Shown: positions 6,293 through 14,375 of the stretch, piece by piece
Numbering within the stretch: position 1 is the stretch's first letter
Layout: each line of letters starts with the position of its first letter
Origin: JALYUA01 sp038229875
GTDB taxonomy: Bacteria > Acidobacteriota > Thermoanaerobaculia > UBA5066 > Gp7-AA6
DNA length: 15,390 nt
Assembly (NCBI GenBank): GCA_038229875.1
Contig: JBBROA010000097.1
Coordinates: 1-15,390 of the forward strand
Reading direction: 5' to 3'
Translations under genes and position numbers: made by a program
The notes under the pieces: model-generated
What the model was told of the DNA's origin: nothing
Database searches by the model: none
The model's input: only the letters and a program-made list of their open reading frames with translations

Positions 6293-7699
6293 TTGAAGAT
6301 CCACATGGTCCCCATTGGCGGCACCGCCATGGTCCCCCTGGCCGCCCTGCTCGCCGAGAAGGGCCATTCGATCACGGGCTCGGACCTCGAGCTGTACCCG
6401 CCGATGTCGACGCTCCTCGACTCGCTCGCGATCCCCGTCTCCCGCGGATTCGCGGCGGAGCACGTCCCGGCGGACTCGCAGCGCGTGATCGTGGGAAACG
6501 CCGCGCTCCGGGACAACGTCGAAGCCGCCGAAGCGGCGCGCCGCCAGCTGCCGATTCTCTCGATGCCAACCGCGATCCGCGAGTTTCTCCTGCCCGGCAA
6601 GACCTCCGTCGTCGTAACCGGCACCCACGGCAAGACGACCACCACCGCACTCGTCGCCTGGATGCTCCTCGACTCCGGGCGCGACCCGGGCTTCATCGTG
6701 GGCGGCGAGATGCGCAACCTGGGGATGGGATACCGGCTCGGCGGCGGCCCGCACTTCGTCCTGGAAGGCGACGAGTACAACGCCGCGTTCTTCGATCGCG
6801 GGCCGAAGTTTCTCCATTACGAGCCGAAGCACCTCTTCGTCGGCAACATCGAATACGACCATGCCGACCTCTACCCGGATCTCGCGTCCGTCGAAGACGC
6901 CTTTCAAAAGGTCGCGGCGATCGTCCCCGCGGACGGAGTCGTCATCGTCAACGCCGACGACCCGCGTGCGGTCGAGGCCGCGCGGCGAGGCGGCGCCGGC
7001 GAGGCGGGTAAGGCGCGTCTGGTCCGCGTGTCGCTCGAAGACCCGGCGGCGGATTTCTCGGCGCGGGATGTCGCCGAGGGGGTGGCCGGCACCTCCTTCA
7101 CGCTCGTCGAACGCGGGCTGGCGGCCGGTCGGCTCGAGTCGCCGCTCGTCGGCACCCACAACCTGCGCAACCTTCTGGGCGCCGTCGCCCTCGTGCGCGG
7201 CCTCGGCCTCTCGATCGCGGAGATCGCACTCGCTCTCCCCGGCTTCTCGGGCGTGCGGCGCCGGCTCGAGGTGAAAGGCGAAAAGAACGGCATCCTCGTC
7301 GTCGACGACTTCGCGCACCATCCAACCGCGGTCAGAGGCACGCTCCAGGCGGCGAGATCCCGCTGGCCCGGCCGCCGCCTGTGGGCGCTCTTCGAGCCGC
7401 GCTCGAACACCGCGGGCCGAAAGATGTTCCAGGAGGAGTACGCGGACGCTTTCTCGGGAGCCGACGCGCTGATCGTCGCGCCGGTCTTCCACGCGCGACG
7501 CCTCGAACCCATCGGCGTCCTCGACCGCGCCGCGCTGGTCCGCCGGTTCACCGCTGCGGGCCGGCCTGGATTTGCGCCGAGTTCTCTCGACGAAATCCCG
7601 GACCTGCTGCGGCGCGAAGCACGCGCCGGAGATGTTCTGCTTCTGATGTCGTCGGGCGCGTTTGGGAGACTTCCCTCCACTCTGCTCGACAACCTCTGA
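6293..7699 (+). CDS. mpl: UDP-N-acetylmuramate:L-alanyl-gamma-D-glutamyl-meso-diaminopimelate ligase
   Basis: Mpl is a cytosolic Mur-type ligase that uses ATP to join recycled murein tripeptide (L-Ala-D-Glu-meso-DAP) to UDP-MurNAc. The protein is 468 residues. It has the N-terminal nucleotide-sugar binding motif (IGGTAM, 8-13), the ATP loop GTHGKTTT (110-117), the Mpl hallmarks EGDEYNAAFFD (158-168) and KFLHYEPKH (172-180), NIEYDHADLY (185-194), and the C-terminal VDDFAHHPTA (337-346) with FEPRSNT (367-373). EGDEY..AFFD and KFLHY separate Mpl from MurC. The start is TTG 6293, set by GGAGG at 6280-6284. The next gene begins 3 bp after its stop, so the two are probably co-transcribed. Its presence implies meso-DAP peptidoglycan recycling, consistent with dapF further along. 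Confidence 0.95.
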   Translation: MKIHMVPIGGTAMVPLAALLAEKGHSITGSDLELYPPMSTLLDSLAIPVSRGFAAEHVPADSQRVIVGNAALRDNVEAAEAARRQLPILSMPTAIREFLLPGKTSVVVTGTHGKTTTTALVAWMLLDSGRDPGFIVGGEMRNLGMGYRLGGGPHFVLEGDEYNAAFFDRGPKFLHYEPKHLFVGNIEYDHADLYPDLASVEDAFQKVAAIVPADGVVIVNADDPRAVEAARRGGAGEAGKARLVRVSLEDPAADFSARDVAEGVAGTSFTLVERGLAAGRLESPLVGTHNLRNLLGAVALVRGLGLSIAEIALALPGFSGVRRRLEVKGEKNGILVVDDFAHHPTAVRGTLQAARSRWPGRRLWALFEPRSNTAGRKMFQEEYADAFSGADALIVAPVFHARRLEPIGVLDRAALVRRFTAAGRPGFAPSSLDEIPDLLRREARAGDVLLLMSSGAFGRLPSTLLDNL

Positions 7700-7702
7700 C
7701 GC

Positions 7703-9352
7703 GTGCGCCCGCAGCGGCTTCTGTTTCTTCTGCTCGGAGCAGCGGGACTCGCGCTCTACCTCTGGCCGGCGCTTCGCGCGCCCGTCGTCCTCTGGTCGGA
7801 CAGCCGCCTCGATCTTTTCTGGGCGGAAAAGGGGATCGGCTTATGGAAGCCCCTCCCGGAAGGGACACGAGAAGTCCATCCCCTGAAGCCGGGTTATCTG
7901 CTGTTCCTTCGGGCCGCCGGCGCTGCTATCCCATCGGCGGGCAGAGAGCGATCCGTCGTCATCATCCAGTCGCTACTTCTCTGGGCCTCCATCTTCTTCA
8001 CGTCTGCTTACATCGCGCGCCGTCGAGGCCTGGCGGCCGGACTGGCGAGCTGCGCCGTCCTTTTCTGCTTCCTTCGATTACGGGACTCAGCGAGCGCCGT
8101 GATGTCTGAGGCTCTGGCTGCGGCGCTTTTCCTGCCACTCAGCGTCATCGCTTTCGAGCGGCCTAACAATCGGCGATTGGTCCCGATCGTCGCCCTGTCG
8201 CTCTTCATCCTGTTCTGGGTGCGGCCCAACGTCGGCGGCGTGGCATTCGTGGTTCTCATTGCGGGATGGGGTCTGCGAAAATCGTGGAAACAAATTTTGC
8301 TCGTCGCAGTCCTGCTCGCGGCTGGAGTCGTGGTCTCCTGGGCGGCCACCCGCCGGTTTGCGGGAAACGAGGCCGGCCGGGGAATTGCCGGTGCCGTTCT
8401 CTTTGGGAGCGCCGAGTACAACTGGTCGCCCGCTCTCGGTACCTGGCCAGAGGCGGGCGGCTCGTGGCTCTCGAATCCCAGGCTGCGCCTCGCGGTGCGA
8501 AACTGGCTGCGGACCTTTGGCCTTCCCGCCGCCGATCGCGATCGTGAGCTCTCATGGCGTGCCCTTCATGGAATCTTCGGGCTCGACTACTACGACGCGC
8601 GGTGGTCGAGCCTCTATCGAGCGCTGGACAAGACCGAACGCACAGCCGGCCTCTTCCTCCTCGTGGCGGCGATCTCGTTCTCGGTGGGAGCGGCAAGACG
8701 CGATGCCGTCATCGCTGTCTGCGCGATCTCGCTGTTGCTGCTCCTGATCGGGCACAACCTGCTCTTCGCCTCGAGTCCCCGGCTCATCCTGCCATTCCTG
8801 CCCGCGTTCCTCGCGATGGGTGCCGCAGCCGCGCTCCGTGCCGGCTCCCGCTTCCAGGGCGGTCCCCTCGTCCTCCTCGGAGTCGTAATCATCGCCTTCG
8901 CGGTTGCCCCGCAGGTGACGTCGTGGGACTGGGGGTTAGTCGAATCCTCCGGCGTGATCCTGGAACAGCGGATTCCCGCTCGCGCTCTGCCCCGAGTTTC
9001 GCCGGCCACCCTGCACGTCCGGATCGCTCCACCTCCGGGCAGCCGGTCCGCGCATTTCGTCCTGACCGTCGCCGATCGCGTCCTCTATCGCAGCACCGAG
9101 GATCCCGACCGCACGCGTCCGCTGATCACGGTCCCGCTCCCGCTGGAAATCCTCCGGCAAAATGCGACCGCTCCCATTGTGCTTCGCCTGACCGCAGCAG
9201 GCGACTACAGCCCGGCCTCGTATCTGCTCTTCGCGGTCGTTCCGCCGCCGTGGCGAACGGGCGCCTTCCGAAAGGATGAAAAGGGTCTTTCCCCCGGATC
9301 CGACATCGATTCGGGCGCGCTCCACTGGTGGGCTCACGCCGGGGTTCGCTGA
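7703..9352 (+). CDS. Polytopic membrane protein, GT-C-like, function unknown
   Basis: The 549-residue protein has about 11 hydrophobic segments between residues 5 and 405, then a soluble C-terminal part of ~135 residues that should lie outside the inner membrane. The first long loop contains WSDSRLDLFWAEKG (31-44) and VHPLKPGYLLFLR (58-70). An acidic first loop followed by an HP..PGY-type motif is how GT-C glycosyltransferases using lipid-phosphate sugars begin, but I cannot name a family. The C-terminal part looks beta-rich (for example TLHVRIAPPPG and HFVLTVADRVLY). The start is GTG 7703, 3 nt after the mpl stop. It has no Shine-Dalgarno, so translational coupling to mpl is likely. Its stop touches the stop of the converging gene with no base between. 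Confidence 0.75.
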   Translation: MRPQRLLFLLLGAAGLALYLWPALRAPVVLWSDSRLDLFWAEKGIGLWKPLPEGTREVHPLKPGYLLFLRAAGAAIPSAGRERSVVIIQSLLLWASIFFTSAYIARRRGLAAGLASCAVLFCFLRLRDSASAVMSEALAAALFLPLSVIAFERPNNRRLVPIVALSLFILFWVRPNVGGVAFVVLIAGWGLRKSWKQILLVAVLLAAGVVVSWAATRRFAGNEAGRGIAGAVLFGSAEYNWSPALGTWPEAGGSWLSNPRLRLAVRNWLRTFGLPAADRDRELSWRALHGIFGLDYYDARWSSLYRALDKTERTAGLFLLVAAISFSVGAARRDAVIAVCAISLLLLLIGHNLLFASSPRLILPFLPAFLAMGAAAALRAGSRFQGGPLVLLGVVIIAFAVAPQVTSWDWGLVESSGVILEQRIPARALPRVSPATLHVRIAPPPGSRSAHFVLTVADRVLYRSTEDPDRTRPLITVPLPLEILRQNATAPIVLRLTAAGDYSPASYLLFAVVPPPWRTGAFRKDEKGLSPGSDIDSGALHWWAHAGVR

Positions 9353-10996
9353 TTACCTCAGCCGAAAGATCACGATCGCCTCGCGATCTCCCGACGTCCC
9401 CGCGGGATTTTCGAAACGGGCGACCGCGTCGATGCCGGGATTCGCCGCCCCGAAAAACCCACTCGCCGGGCGCCAGCCCTCGCGGGTCAGGAACGGATCG
9501 GGGGCGAGAAAGTAGACGGGTTCTCGAGCCGGCAGCTCGACTGCGGCCGGGGGAATCATTCTTCGCAGGTCGCCCGACAGGAGAAACGCTCCGGGACGAT
9601 CGGGCGCTGGCGTGAGGATCCGCCCCGTCACCGCATCGGACGAAGAGAACAGCGTGACCCCTGGCGCTCGACCGAGCAGGACCGGCGTCGTGTCGCCGGG
9701 GTTTCCCGAAACATCCGGCGTCACGAGCACCAGCGGTTCTTCCGCCGCTCGGGAGCGAAGCCAGCCGATCGCGTGTTCCGTGGCGGAACCCGCCGGCCAG
9801 CCGGTCACGTACTGCCATCGGTCCTCGGGAACCAGAGTCTGATCCCGCCACCGGAAGCATTGAAGCGCGAGGTCGCGGACCGGCCACGCGAAAAGAACCG
9901 CCACGGCGGTCGCGCCGAGAAGAGCGCGCGCAAGAGATTCGATCGGGGCCTCTCGCAGACGCCGCAGAAGATCCGCCAGCAGAAATCCGCAGGCGACCCA
10001 GAGCGGGGCCGCCGCGGTGAACGTGTAACGCGGATAGAGCAGGCTCCCGAAGAGGAGAAGCGGCGCGACCACGATCCCGATCCAGAGAAGTAGAAACATC
10101 AGCACGCGGCGGCGGCCGGCGGCAAAGAGCCACGCGAGCGCGGCGAGCGCGAGGAGCGCGATCGGAGGCGTGAGATAGGTCCAGAACCAGAGCGCCACCC
10201 GCAGCGCGTGGCGAAGACGTTCGGTCAGCGGCAGGGCTTGCCGGAACCCTGCGACATGAAAGATGCGTGTCTTCCAGTCCGGGCCGGTTTTCTGGAGAAG
10301 GACCGGAACCCAGAGGAGGAGGGACACGACGCCGGCCACGGCCATCCGCCGCAGGAAGGCCGGCGCCCGGGAACGCTTTTCTTCCGGAAACGCGAGCCAG
10401 GCGCAGAACGGCAGCGCCCAGAGCGCGTAGCTGAAATTCTGCCGGGTCAGCATCGCGGCACCCATCACCGCGCCGAGGGCGACTCCCTCGCGGACCCCGA
10501 GCCGCCGACCGTTCTCCGGCGCGGAAGCGAGCCGGACTGCGAGAAGGGCGGCGAGGAGCGACTCGCACAGGAAAAGGGACTCCGCCAGGGCGATCCGCTG
10601 ATGAAACGCGGCGAACGGCGAAAGGATCGCAACGAGAGCGGCGGCTCCTCCGACCGAGGTCGGGTCTTCTCCGGCCCGAGGGATGCGGCGGGCCAGGGAT
10701 CTCGCCAGCTCGAAGACGAGCACGGAAGAAAGCGCGCCGAACAGAACCGAAACCAGACGCCCGGCGAGAACCGGATCGCGAAAGAGCGGGAGAAAAAGAG
10801 CCATGAGCCAGAAGTGCAGCGGCGGCTTCGGATCCTGCATCGAGATGAAGGCGTTCGCGGCGGGGATTTCCCGGATGAGCTGCGACCAGTGGAGGTGAAT
10901 GGCCTCGTCTCCGAAGACCGGGAGCTCCCGCAGGCCGGGCAGCCGGAGCGCCGCGGTGACCAGGAAGAGGAAGGTCCACGCCGCGCCGCGGGACAC
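9353..10996 (-). CDS. GT39/PMT-family (ArnT-like) membrane glycosyltransferase
   Basis: The 547-residue protein has an early FGDEAIHLHW motif (28-37) carrying the Asp-Glu pair of the first periplasmic loop, and MQDPKPPLHFWLMAL (53-67). Both are typical of the PMT_2/GT39 family, which moves sugars from polyprenyl-phosphate donors at the outer face of the inner membrane. About 10 hydrophobic segments follow to residue ~390, then a soluble C-terminal domain of ~150 residues. The acceptor and sugar cannot be inferred. The start chosen is GTG 10996, with GAGGTG (11003-11008) 6 nt upstream overlapping the previous stop; GTG 11005 is the alternative and adds three residues. The frame stays open further upstream through the previous gene, but that part is its shadow. 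It is the last gene of the dapF cluster. Confidence 0.85.
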   Translation of the reverse strand: MSRGAAWTFLFLVTAALRLPGLRELPVFGDEAIHLHWSQLIREIPAANAFISMQDPKPPLHFWLMALFLPLFRDPVLAGRLVSVLFGALSSVLVFELARSLARRIPRAGEDPTSVGGAAALVAILSPFAAFHQRIALAESLFLCESLLAALLAVRLASAPENGRRLGVREGVALGAVMGAAMLTRQNFSYALWALPFCAWLAFPEEKRSRAPAFLRRMAVAGVVSLLLWVPVLLQKTGPDWKTRIFHVAGFRQALPLTERLRHALRVALWFWTYLTPPIALLALAALAWLFAAGRRRVLMFLLLWIGIVVAPLLLFGSLLYPRYTFTAAAPLWVACGFLLADLLRRLREAPIESLARALLGATAVAVLFAWPVRDLALQCFRWRDQTLVPEDRWQYVTGWPAGSATEHAIGWLRSRAAEEPLVLVTPDVSGNPGDTTPVLLGRAPGVTLFSSSDAVTGRILTPAPDRPGAFLLSGDLRRMIPPAAVELPAREPVYFLAPDPFLTREGWRPASGFFGAANPGIDAVARFENPAGTSGDREAIVIFRLR

Positions 10997-11002
10997 ATCA
11001 CG

Positions 11003-11008
11003 CACCTC
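11003..11008 (-). promoter_or_regulatory. Ribosome binding site embedded in the previous stop codon
   Basis: GAGGTG on the minus strand shares bases with the TGA (11007-11009) of the preceding gene and is 6 nt from GTG 10996. This favours the 10996 start and suggests coupled translation. Confidence 0.55.
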
Positions 11009-12350
11009 AGGCCGCGCCCTGCGCCATCGGTCGGCGGGGAAGGCGCGCCGCGAGGATGAGCGCCAGCACGGGGAAGAGCGTGGTCGCGATTCGACGGAAT
11101 GCGCCGTCGATGGCGTACATCGGATCAAACGACGACAGAGAGAAGGCGACCGCGTAGAAAAAGATCTGTCCCGCGAGAACCGGCAGGAGCAGGTCGGCGA
11201 AGCTCTTCCGGGTGACCATAAGGAACAAGGCGATCGCCAGGAGAGAGACGAGTGCCTCTTTCCCTTCCCGAAAGAGCATCCTGGAAAGCACCGCTTCGAA
11301 CCGCCGCGCGAGCTCCGGCCAGTGGGTCGGGCCAAAGAGTTGAAAGTCGAAGTCTCGGCGCGTCTGGGATCCGCGGAGGAAATGCAGGAGCAGCCAGTGA
11401 GCCGCGGGCACGAGAACGAGCAGGCTTGCCGATTTCCATTGCGGCACCCGCGCGCTCCGGATCGAAGCGAGGACCAGCGCCGCCGCGAGAAGGAACGCGA
11501 AGAGTGTTCCCTCCTGCTTCGCGCCCGCGCAGAAAAGCGCGGCCAGGAAAAGCCGGCCGGCGGCGATTTGCGAACCCCGAAGCGAATCGAGAGCCGCGCA
11601 AGACACGAGGACCGCCCCAAAAGCAAAAGGGATCTCGGCGGTGCCCGCATTCACCGGGTGGTAGAGCGGGAAGCAGAGCGCGGCGAGCGCCGCGGCCGCC
11701 GCCCCGCACACCGACGATCCCGTGCGCCGGCGCACGAATCCGCCGAGGAGCAGCAGAGTCCAGAGCTCGATGACGGGAAACACGATTGCCAGAGCCTGGT
11801 CGTTCCAGGCACCGGCGAGCCGGGCGATCGAGGCGAGGCAGAGCGGCACCAGGAGTGGGTATTCCCGGTGAGACCAGTAGAGAGCCGGGTCCTGGAAGAG
11901 ACGGCCAGGAAGCGACCCGGCCAGGTACATCGCCTTTCCCTTCATGCCCCAGATCGCGAGGAAGTCGGTTGACCACATCGGCTCGGCGACCGCAGCAACC
12001 AGGAAAAGCAGCCAGCCGAAGCCCGCGACGGCAGTCAGGACCAGGGCGAGCGGATCCCGGACCGGGGATGGCGCGTTAGAGCCCGGGCTCGTCGGAGGAC
12101 GCACCCGGACCACGAACGACGCGGCGATCGCCGCGGCGTCTCCAGCGAGGAGCCACCCCGCTCCGGGATCGACCCTGAGAGCGGCGAGGATGGCGAAGAG
12201 CGCCGCCTGGAACAACAGGCCCGCCGCTCCCGCCCACGCGATCGCTTCGCCGAAACCGACCTCCCGCGCGAGCGTTCGGGTGAGCGCTCGCCCGGTGAGC
12301 CACGTGATCGTGAGCGCCGCGAGTACGGCCGCCGCGCCGCCGGGAGTCAA
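11007..12350 (-). CDS. GT-C-like polytopic membrane protein
   Basis: The likely protein is 447 residues, from TTG 12350, which forms a TTGA overlap with the stop of the preceding gene. The frame is open upstream, but that part is an Arg-rich shadow of the neighbour, and the hydrophobic N-terminus begins only after this TTG. No Shine-Dalgarno is near, so coupling is assumed. About 10-11 membrane segments are visible. Key motifs are STDFLAIWGMKGKAMYLAG (127-145) with an acidic Asp129, HREYPLLVPL (161-170), NAGTAEIP (224-231) and AKQEGTLFAF (278-287). This D..W..K, YPLL.PL, T.E and K.EG series recalls a large group of GT39-like membrane proteins in bacterial envelope clusters; the family name and sugar are not certain. 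It lies 10 nt upstream of the GT39 gene and probably works in the same pathway. Confidence 0.78.
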   Translation of the reverse strand: MTPGGAAAVLAALTITWLTGRALTRTLAREVGFGEAIAWAGAAGLLFQAALFAILAALRVDPGAGWLLAGDAAAIAASFVVRVRPPTSPGSNAPSPVRDPLALVLTAVAGFGWLLFLVAAVAEPMWSTDFLAIWGMKGKAMYLAGSLPGRLFQDPALYWSHREYPLLVPLCLASIARLAGAWNDQALAIVFPVIELWTLLLLGGFVRRRTGSSVCGAAAAALAALCFPLYHPVNAGTAEIPFAFGAVLVSCAALDSLRGSQIAAGRLFLAALFCAGAKQEGTLFAFLLAAALVLASIRSARVPQWKSASLLVLVPAAHWLLLHFLRGSQTRRDFDFQLFGPTHWPELARRFEAVLSRMLFREGKEALVSLLAIALFLMVTRKSFADLLLPVLAGQIFFYAVAFSLSSFDPMYAIDGAFRRIATTLFPVLALILAARLPRRPMAQGAA

Positions 12351-12757
12351 CGGCGTGACAGCGACCCGTTCGTCAGGGCCTCCGCGCCGGGCGCGCTCTC
12401 GGCGGCGCGGGCGTAGATCGCGACGAACTGCGCCTGCGAGATTCTCTCCGCGTCCAGCACGCGGCGCGGCGCCAGGAAGTAAACGGCCTGGTAGCGATAA
12501 ACGTCCGGCCGCGGCGGAACGAGCACGGCGACCGAGGCGTCGGGAGGCGTTCGGCGCGCCACGTCGTCGAGGAAGTCGGCGAACACGGGATCGAGCGCGA
12601 ATTCCGCGAGCTCGGAGCGCGCCACCCGGGCGCCTGCGAGCTGCCGCGCGAGAAGCCGGGCCCGGGGAACGACATCGCGCGGCCGAAGCGACGCCGCTTC
12701 CGTCGCACCGAGAAGAACCAGCAGCGCGCCGGGGAGGGCGCGCCGCCATCGCGTCAC
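12347..12757 (-). CDS. Small putative envelope protein linked to the GT-C genes
   Basis: The 136-residue protein starts at GTG 12757, seven bases after AGGGAG (12765-12770) and 2 bp beyond the stop of the FAH-family gene. Residues ~5-23 form a hydrophobic helix (signal peptide or anchor). The body contains FALDPVFADFLDDVARRTPPDASVAV in two parts (53-64 and on), then VPPRPDVYRYQAVYFLAPRRVL (~80-101). I recognise no named family. The PPDASVAVLVP...YRYQAVYFLAPRRV arrangement resembles extracytoplasmic segments I associate with GT-C proteins, so it may be a separate soluble partner of the next gene, which it overlaps by 4 nt. That is inference. An antisense reading of this stretch is Arg-rich and not credible. 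Confidence 0.7.
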   Translation of the reverse strand: MTRWRRALPGALLVLLGATEAASLRPRDVVPRARLLARQLAGARVARSELAEFALDPVFADFLDDVARRTPPDASVAVLVPPRPDVYRYQAVYFLAPRRVLDAERISQAQFVAIYARAAESAPGAEALTNGSLSRR

Positions 12758-12759
12758 GT

Positions 12760-13428
12760 TCAGGCTCCCTGCGGGCCCTTCACCCGGTTTCTGAGCACGC
12801 CGATTCCCTGGATCTCGACCTCCACCGTGTCACCCGGCGATAGAGGCGCGACCCCCGCCGGCGTGCCCGTCAGGATCAGGTCCCCGGGCAGAAGCGTCAT
12901 CATCCGGGAGATGTATCCGATCAGGAATCGCGGCGAGAACACCATCTCCGAAGTCCTGGAATCCTGCTTCGTCACACCGTTGACGCGGGTCGCGATCGCG
13001 AGATCGGAGGGATCGAGGCCCGCGGCGATGTGCGGCCCGACAGGACAAAAGGTGTCGAAGGACTTCGCACGCGCGAACTGCCCATCCTTCTTCTGAAGAT
13101 CGCGCGCCGTCACATCGTTCGCGCAGGTGACGCCGGCGAGGGCATCGAGCCATTGCTCCTCGGGCCAGTTCTTCACAGGGCGGCCAATGACGAGCGCGAG
13201 CTCGCCTTCGAAATCGACGCGGGTGGATTCACGCGGGAGGACGATCTCGCCCTCGCTGCCCCACACCAGCGCCGACGGCGCCTTCAAAAAGAGCAGCGGC
13301 TCCTCTTCCGGAGCGGTGTTTCCGAGCTCCTTCGCGTGCTCGCGGTAGTTGCGGCCGACCGCCACGATCTTGCTCGGCTGGGGCGGTGCCTCTCTCGATC
13401 CGAACGCGATGCGGCTCACTCCTGCCAT
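12760..13428 (-). CDS. Fumarylacetoacetate hydrolase (FAH) family protein
   Basis: The 222-residue protein has the length and motifs of the small FAH-family enzymes (FAHD1 or acylpyruvase type): GRNYREHAKELG (25-36), LLFLKAPSAL (45-54), DFEGELALVIG (72-82), CANDVTARDLQKKDGQFARAKSFDTFCPVGP (102-132, in segments) and LLPGDLILTGTPAGV (159-173). Glu74, Glu76 and Asp105 match the usual metal ligands. Family members cleave or tautomerise 2,4-diketo acids such as acylpyruvates, or act on oxaloacetate; the substrate is not evident. The start is ATG 13428, with GGAGG at 13433-13437 (4 nt spacing, slightly short). It overlaps the end of dapF by 13 bp, and the next gene starts 2 bp after its stop. The protein is cytosolic. 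Confidence 0.9.
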   Translation of the reverse strand: MAGVSRIAFGSREAPPQPSKIVAVGRNYREHAKELGNTAPEEEPLLFLKAPSALVWGSEGEIVLPRESTRVDFEGELALVIGRPVKNWPEEQWLDALAGVTCANDVTARDLQKKDGQFARAKSFDTFCPVGPHIAAGLDPSDLAIATRVNGVTKQDSRTSEMVFSPRFLIGYISRMMTLLPGDLILTGTPAGVAPLSPGDTVEVEIQGIGVLRNRVKGPQGA

Positions 13429-14273
13429 GCTTCCTCCGTCGTCTCCGCCGTGAAGATTTCCCGCGCGTCGCCCGTGAGCACCGCGTCCGTGATCATCTCC
13501 CCGATGTCCCCGAACGAAACCGTGAAGGCAGCGCCGCTGCGCGTCTCGCAGACGACCGGCGGGGTCACGCGGCCTTCCCGTGCGGCGACCACGGCGGACG
13601 CGACGACGCCGGAGCCGCACGCGAGCGTCTCTCCTTCGACTCCCCGCTCGAACGTGCGCACGGCGATGCGGTTCGGGCCCGCGACGCGCACGAAATTCAC
13701 GTTCGCTCCGTCGGGCATCGCCGGGTGGCGGCGCAGCGGCGGTCCGAGACGGGCGAGGTCGAGGGCGTCGAGGTCCTCGCCATTCTCCAGAAGGATCACC
13801 AGGTGCGGCACCCCGACGTGCATCGGGATTCCAGCCGCGGACGCTCGCGCCGGAAAGGGTCCCGGCGAGTCGAGAGTCGCCAGGGGCAACGGATCGCCCG
13901 GTTTCGGAAGCGGCGGCAGAGCGAGAGAAACTTCAACCCCGACCAGCGCCGCGATCGGAGCCCAGCCGGTCTCGAGAACGGGCTCGCGTCCCGAGACGAG
14001 GCGCCGGGTCACGGCGTAGCGCGCGGCGCAGCGCGTCCCGTTGGCGCAGAAGGCCGCGACGCCGCCATCGGCGTTGAAGTAGTCGAGGTGTATCCGGCCC
14101 TGCTGCCCGCCAGACAGAAAGAGAGCTCCATCCGCTCCGACAGAAACGCCGCGGCGGCAGAGCAGCGCGACCTGACGTCGGTCCCCTTCGGAAAGCGCCC
14201 GTCCGTCCGCCTCGAACACGAGGAAATCATTGCCCCCGCCCGACATCTTCACTAACCGCCGCGGCAGCGCCAC
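13416..14273 (-). CDS. dapF: Diaminopimelate epimerase
   Basis: DapF interconverts LL- and meso-diaminopimelate in the cytosol for lysine and peptidoglycan synthesis. The 285-residue protein has the normal length and both catalytic cysteines: Cys76 in NADGGVAAFCANGTRC (67-82) and Cys219 in ERGVEGETLACGSG (209-222). KMSGGGNDF (9-17), GADGALFL (46-53) and PHLVI (156-160) also fit. Several normally constant positions vary: KM-S-G-G-GNDF rather than the usual HGLGNDF, and CANG rather than CGNG after the first cysteine. Activity is likely but not certain. GTG 14273 is the chosen start because a perfect TATAAT sits 8 nt upstream and no Shine-Dalgarno is visible, suggesting a leaderless message. GTG 14252 and ATG 14246 are alternatives. 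It is the first gene of a tight operon. Confidence 0.92.
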   Translation of the reverse strand: MALPRRLVKMSGGGNDFLVFEADGRALSEGDRRQVALLCRRGVSVGADGALFLSGGQQGRIHLDYFNADGGVAAFCANGTRCAARYAVTRRLVSGREPVLETGWAPIAALVGVEVSLALPPLPKPGDPLPLATLDSPGPFPARASAAGIPMHVGVPHLVILLENGEDLDALDLARLGPPLRRHPAMPDGANVNFVRVAGPNRIAVRTFERGVEGETLACGSGVVASAVVAAREGRVTPPVVCETRSGAAFTVSFGDIGEMITDAVLTGDAREIFTAETTEEAWQE

Positions 14274-14281
14274 GGCGGGAA

Positions 14282-14287
14282 ATTATA
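14282..14287 (-). promoter_or_regulatory. Consensus -10 box of dapF, probably leaderless
   Basis: On the minus strand TATAAT is followed by TTCCCGCC and then the GTG start of dapF. Transcription would begin at or within about 2 nt of the start codon. No good -35 is seen 17 nt upstream. In this GC-rich gap the exact hexamer stands out. Confidence 0.55.
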
Positions 14288-14375
14288 GGTTGGTGGCCGA
14301 CGCCCGATCGATCAGCACTCACCGCCGCAGAAGATGGCTCTCAACATCTGCGGGCGCGGCTGTTTCGTCCCTGCG

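Noticed and set aside
6173..7492. Long minus-strand N-terminal extension of the DUF1573 frame.
   Set aside because: It is antisense to mpl, is rich in Arg/Asp/Glu/His shadow composition, and the DUF1573 gene has a signal peptide and perfect AGGAGG site at 6172.
9126..10979. 617-residue minus-strand open frame.
   Set aside because: It lies mainly inside the GT39 gene in another frame, with Arg/Ser/Pro/Gly-rich composition and no membrane or domain pattern.
10997..11650. N-terminal extension of the GT39 frame upstream of 10996.
   Set aside because: It overlaps the coding sequence of the 447-residue membrane protein in another frame and is a Ser/Arg-rich shadow; GAGGTG supports the internal GTG.
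12351..12749. N-terminal extension of the 447-residue membrane protein.
   Set aside because: It is an Arg/Ala-rich out-of-frame reading of the 136-residue gene; the hydrophobic protein begins at TTG 12350.
13429..13620. Upstream extension of the FAH-family frame.
   Set aside because: It lies within dapF and is Arg/Gly-rich; ATG 13428 has GGAGG upstream and begins just before the conserved FAH region.
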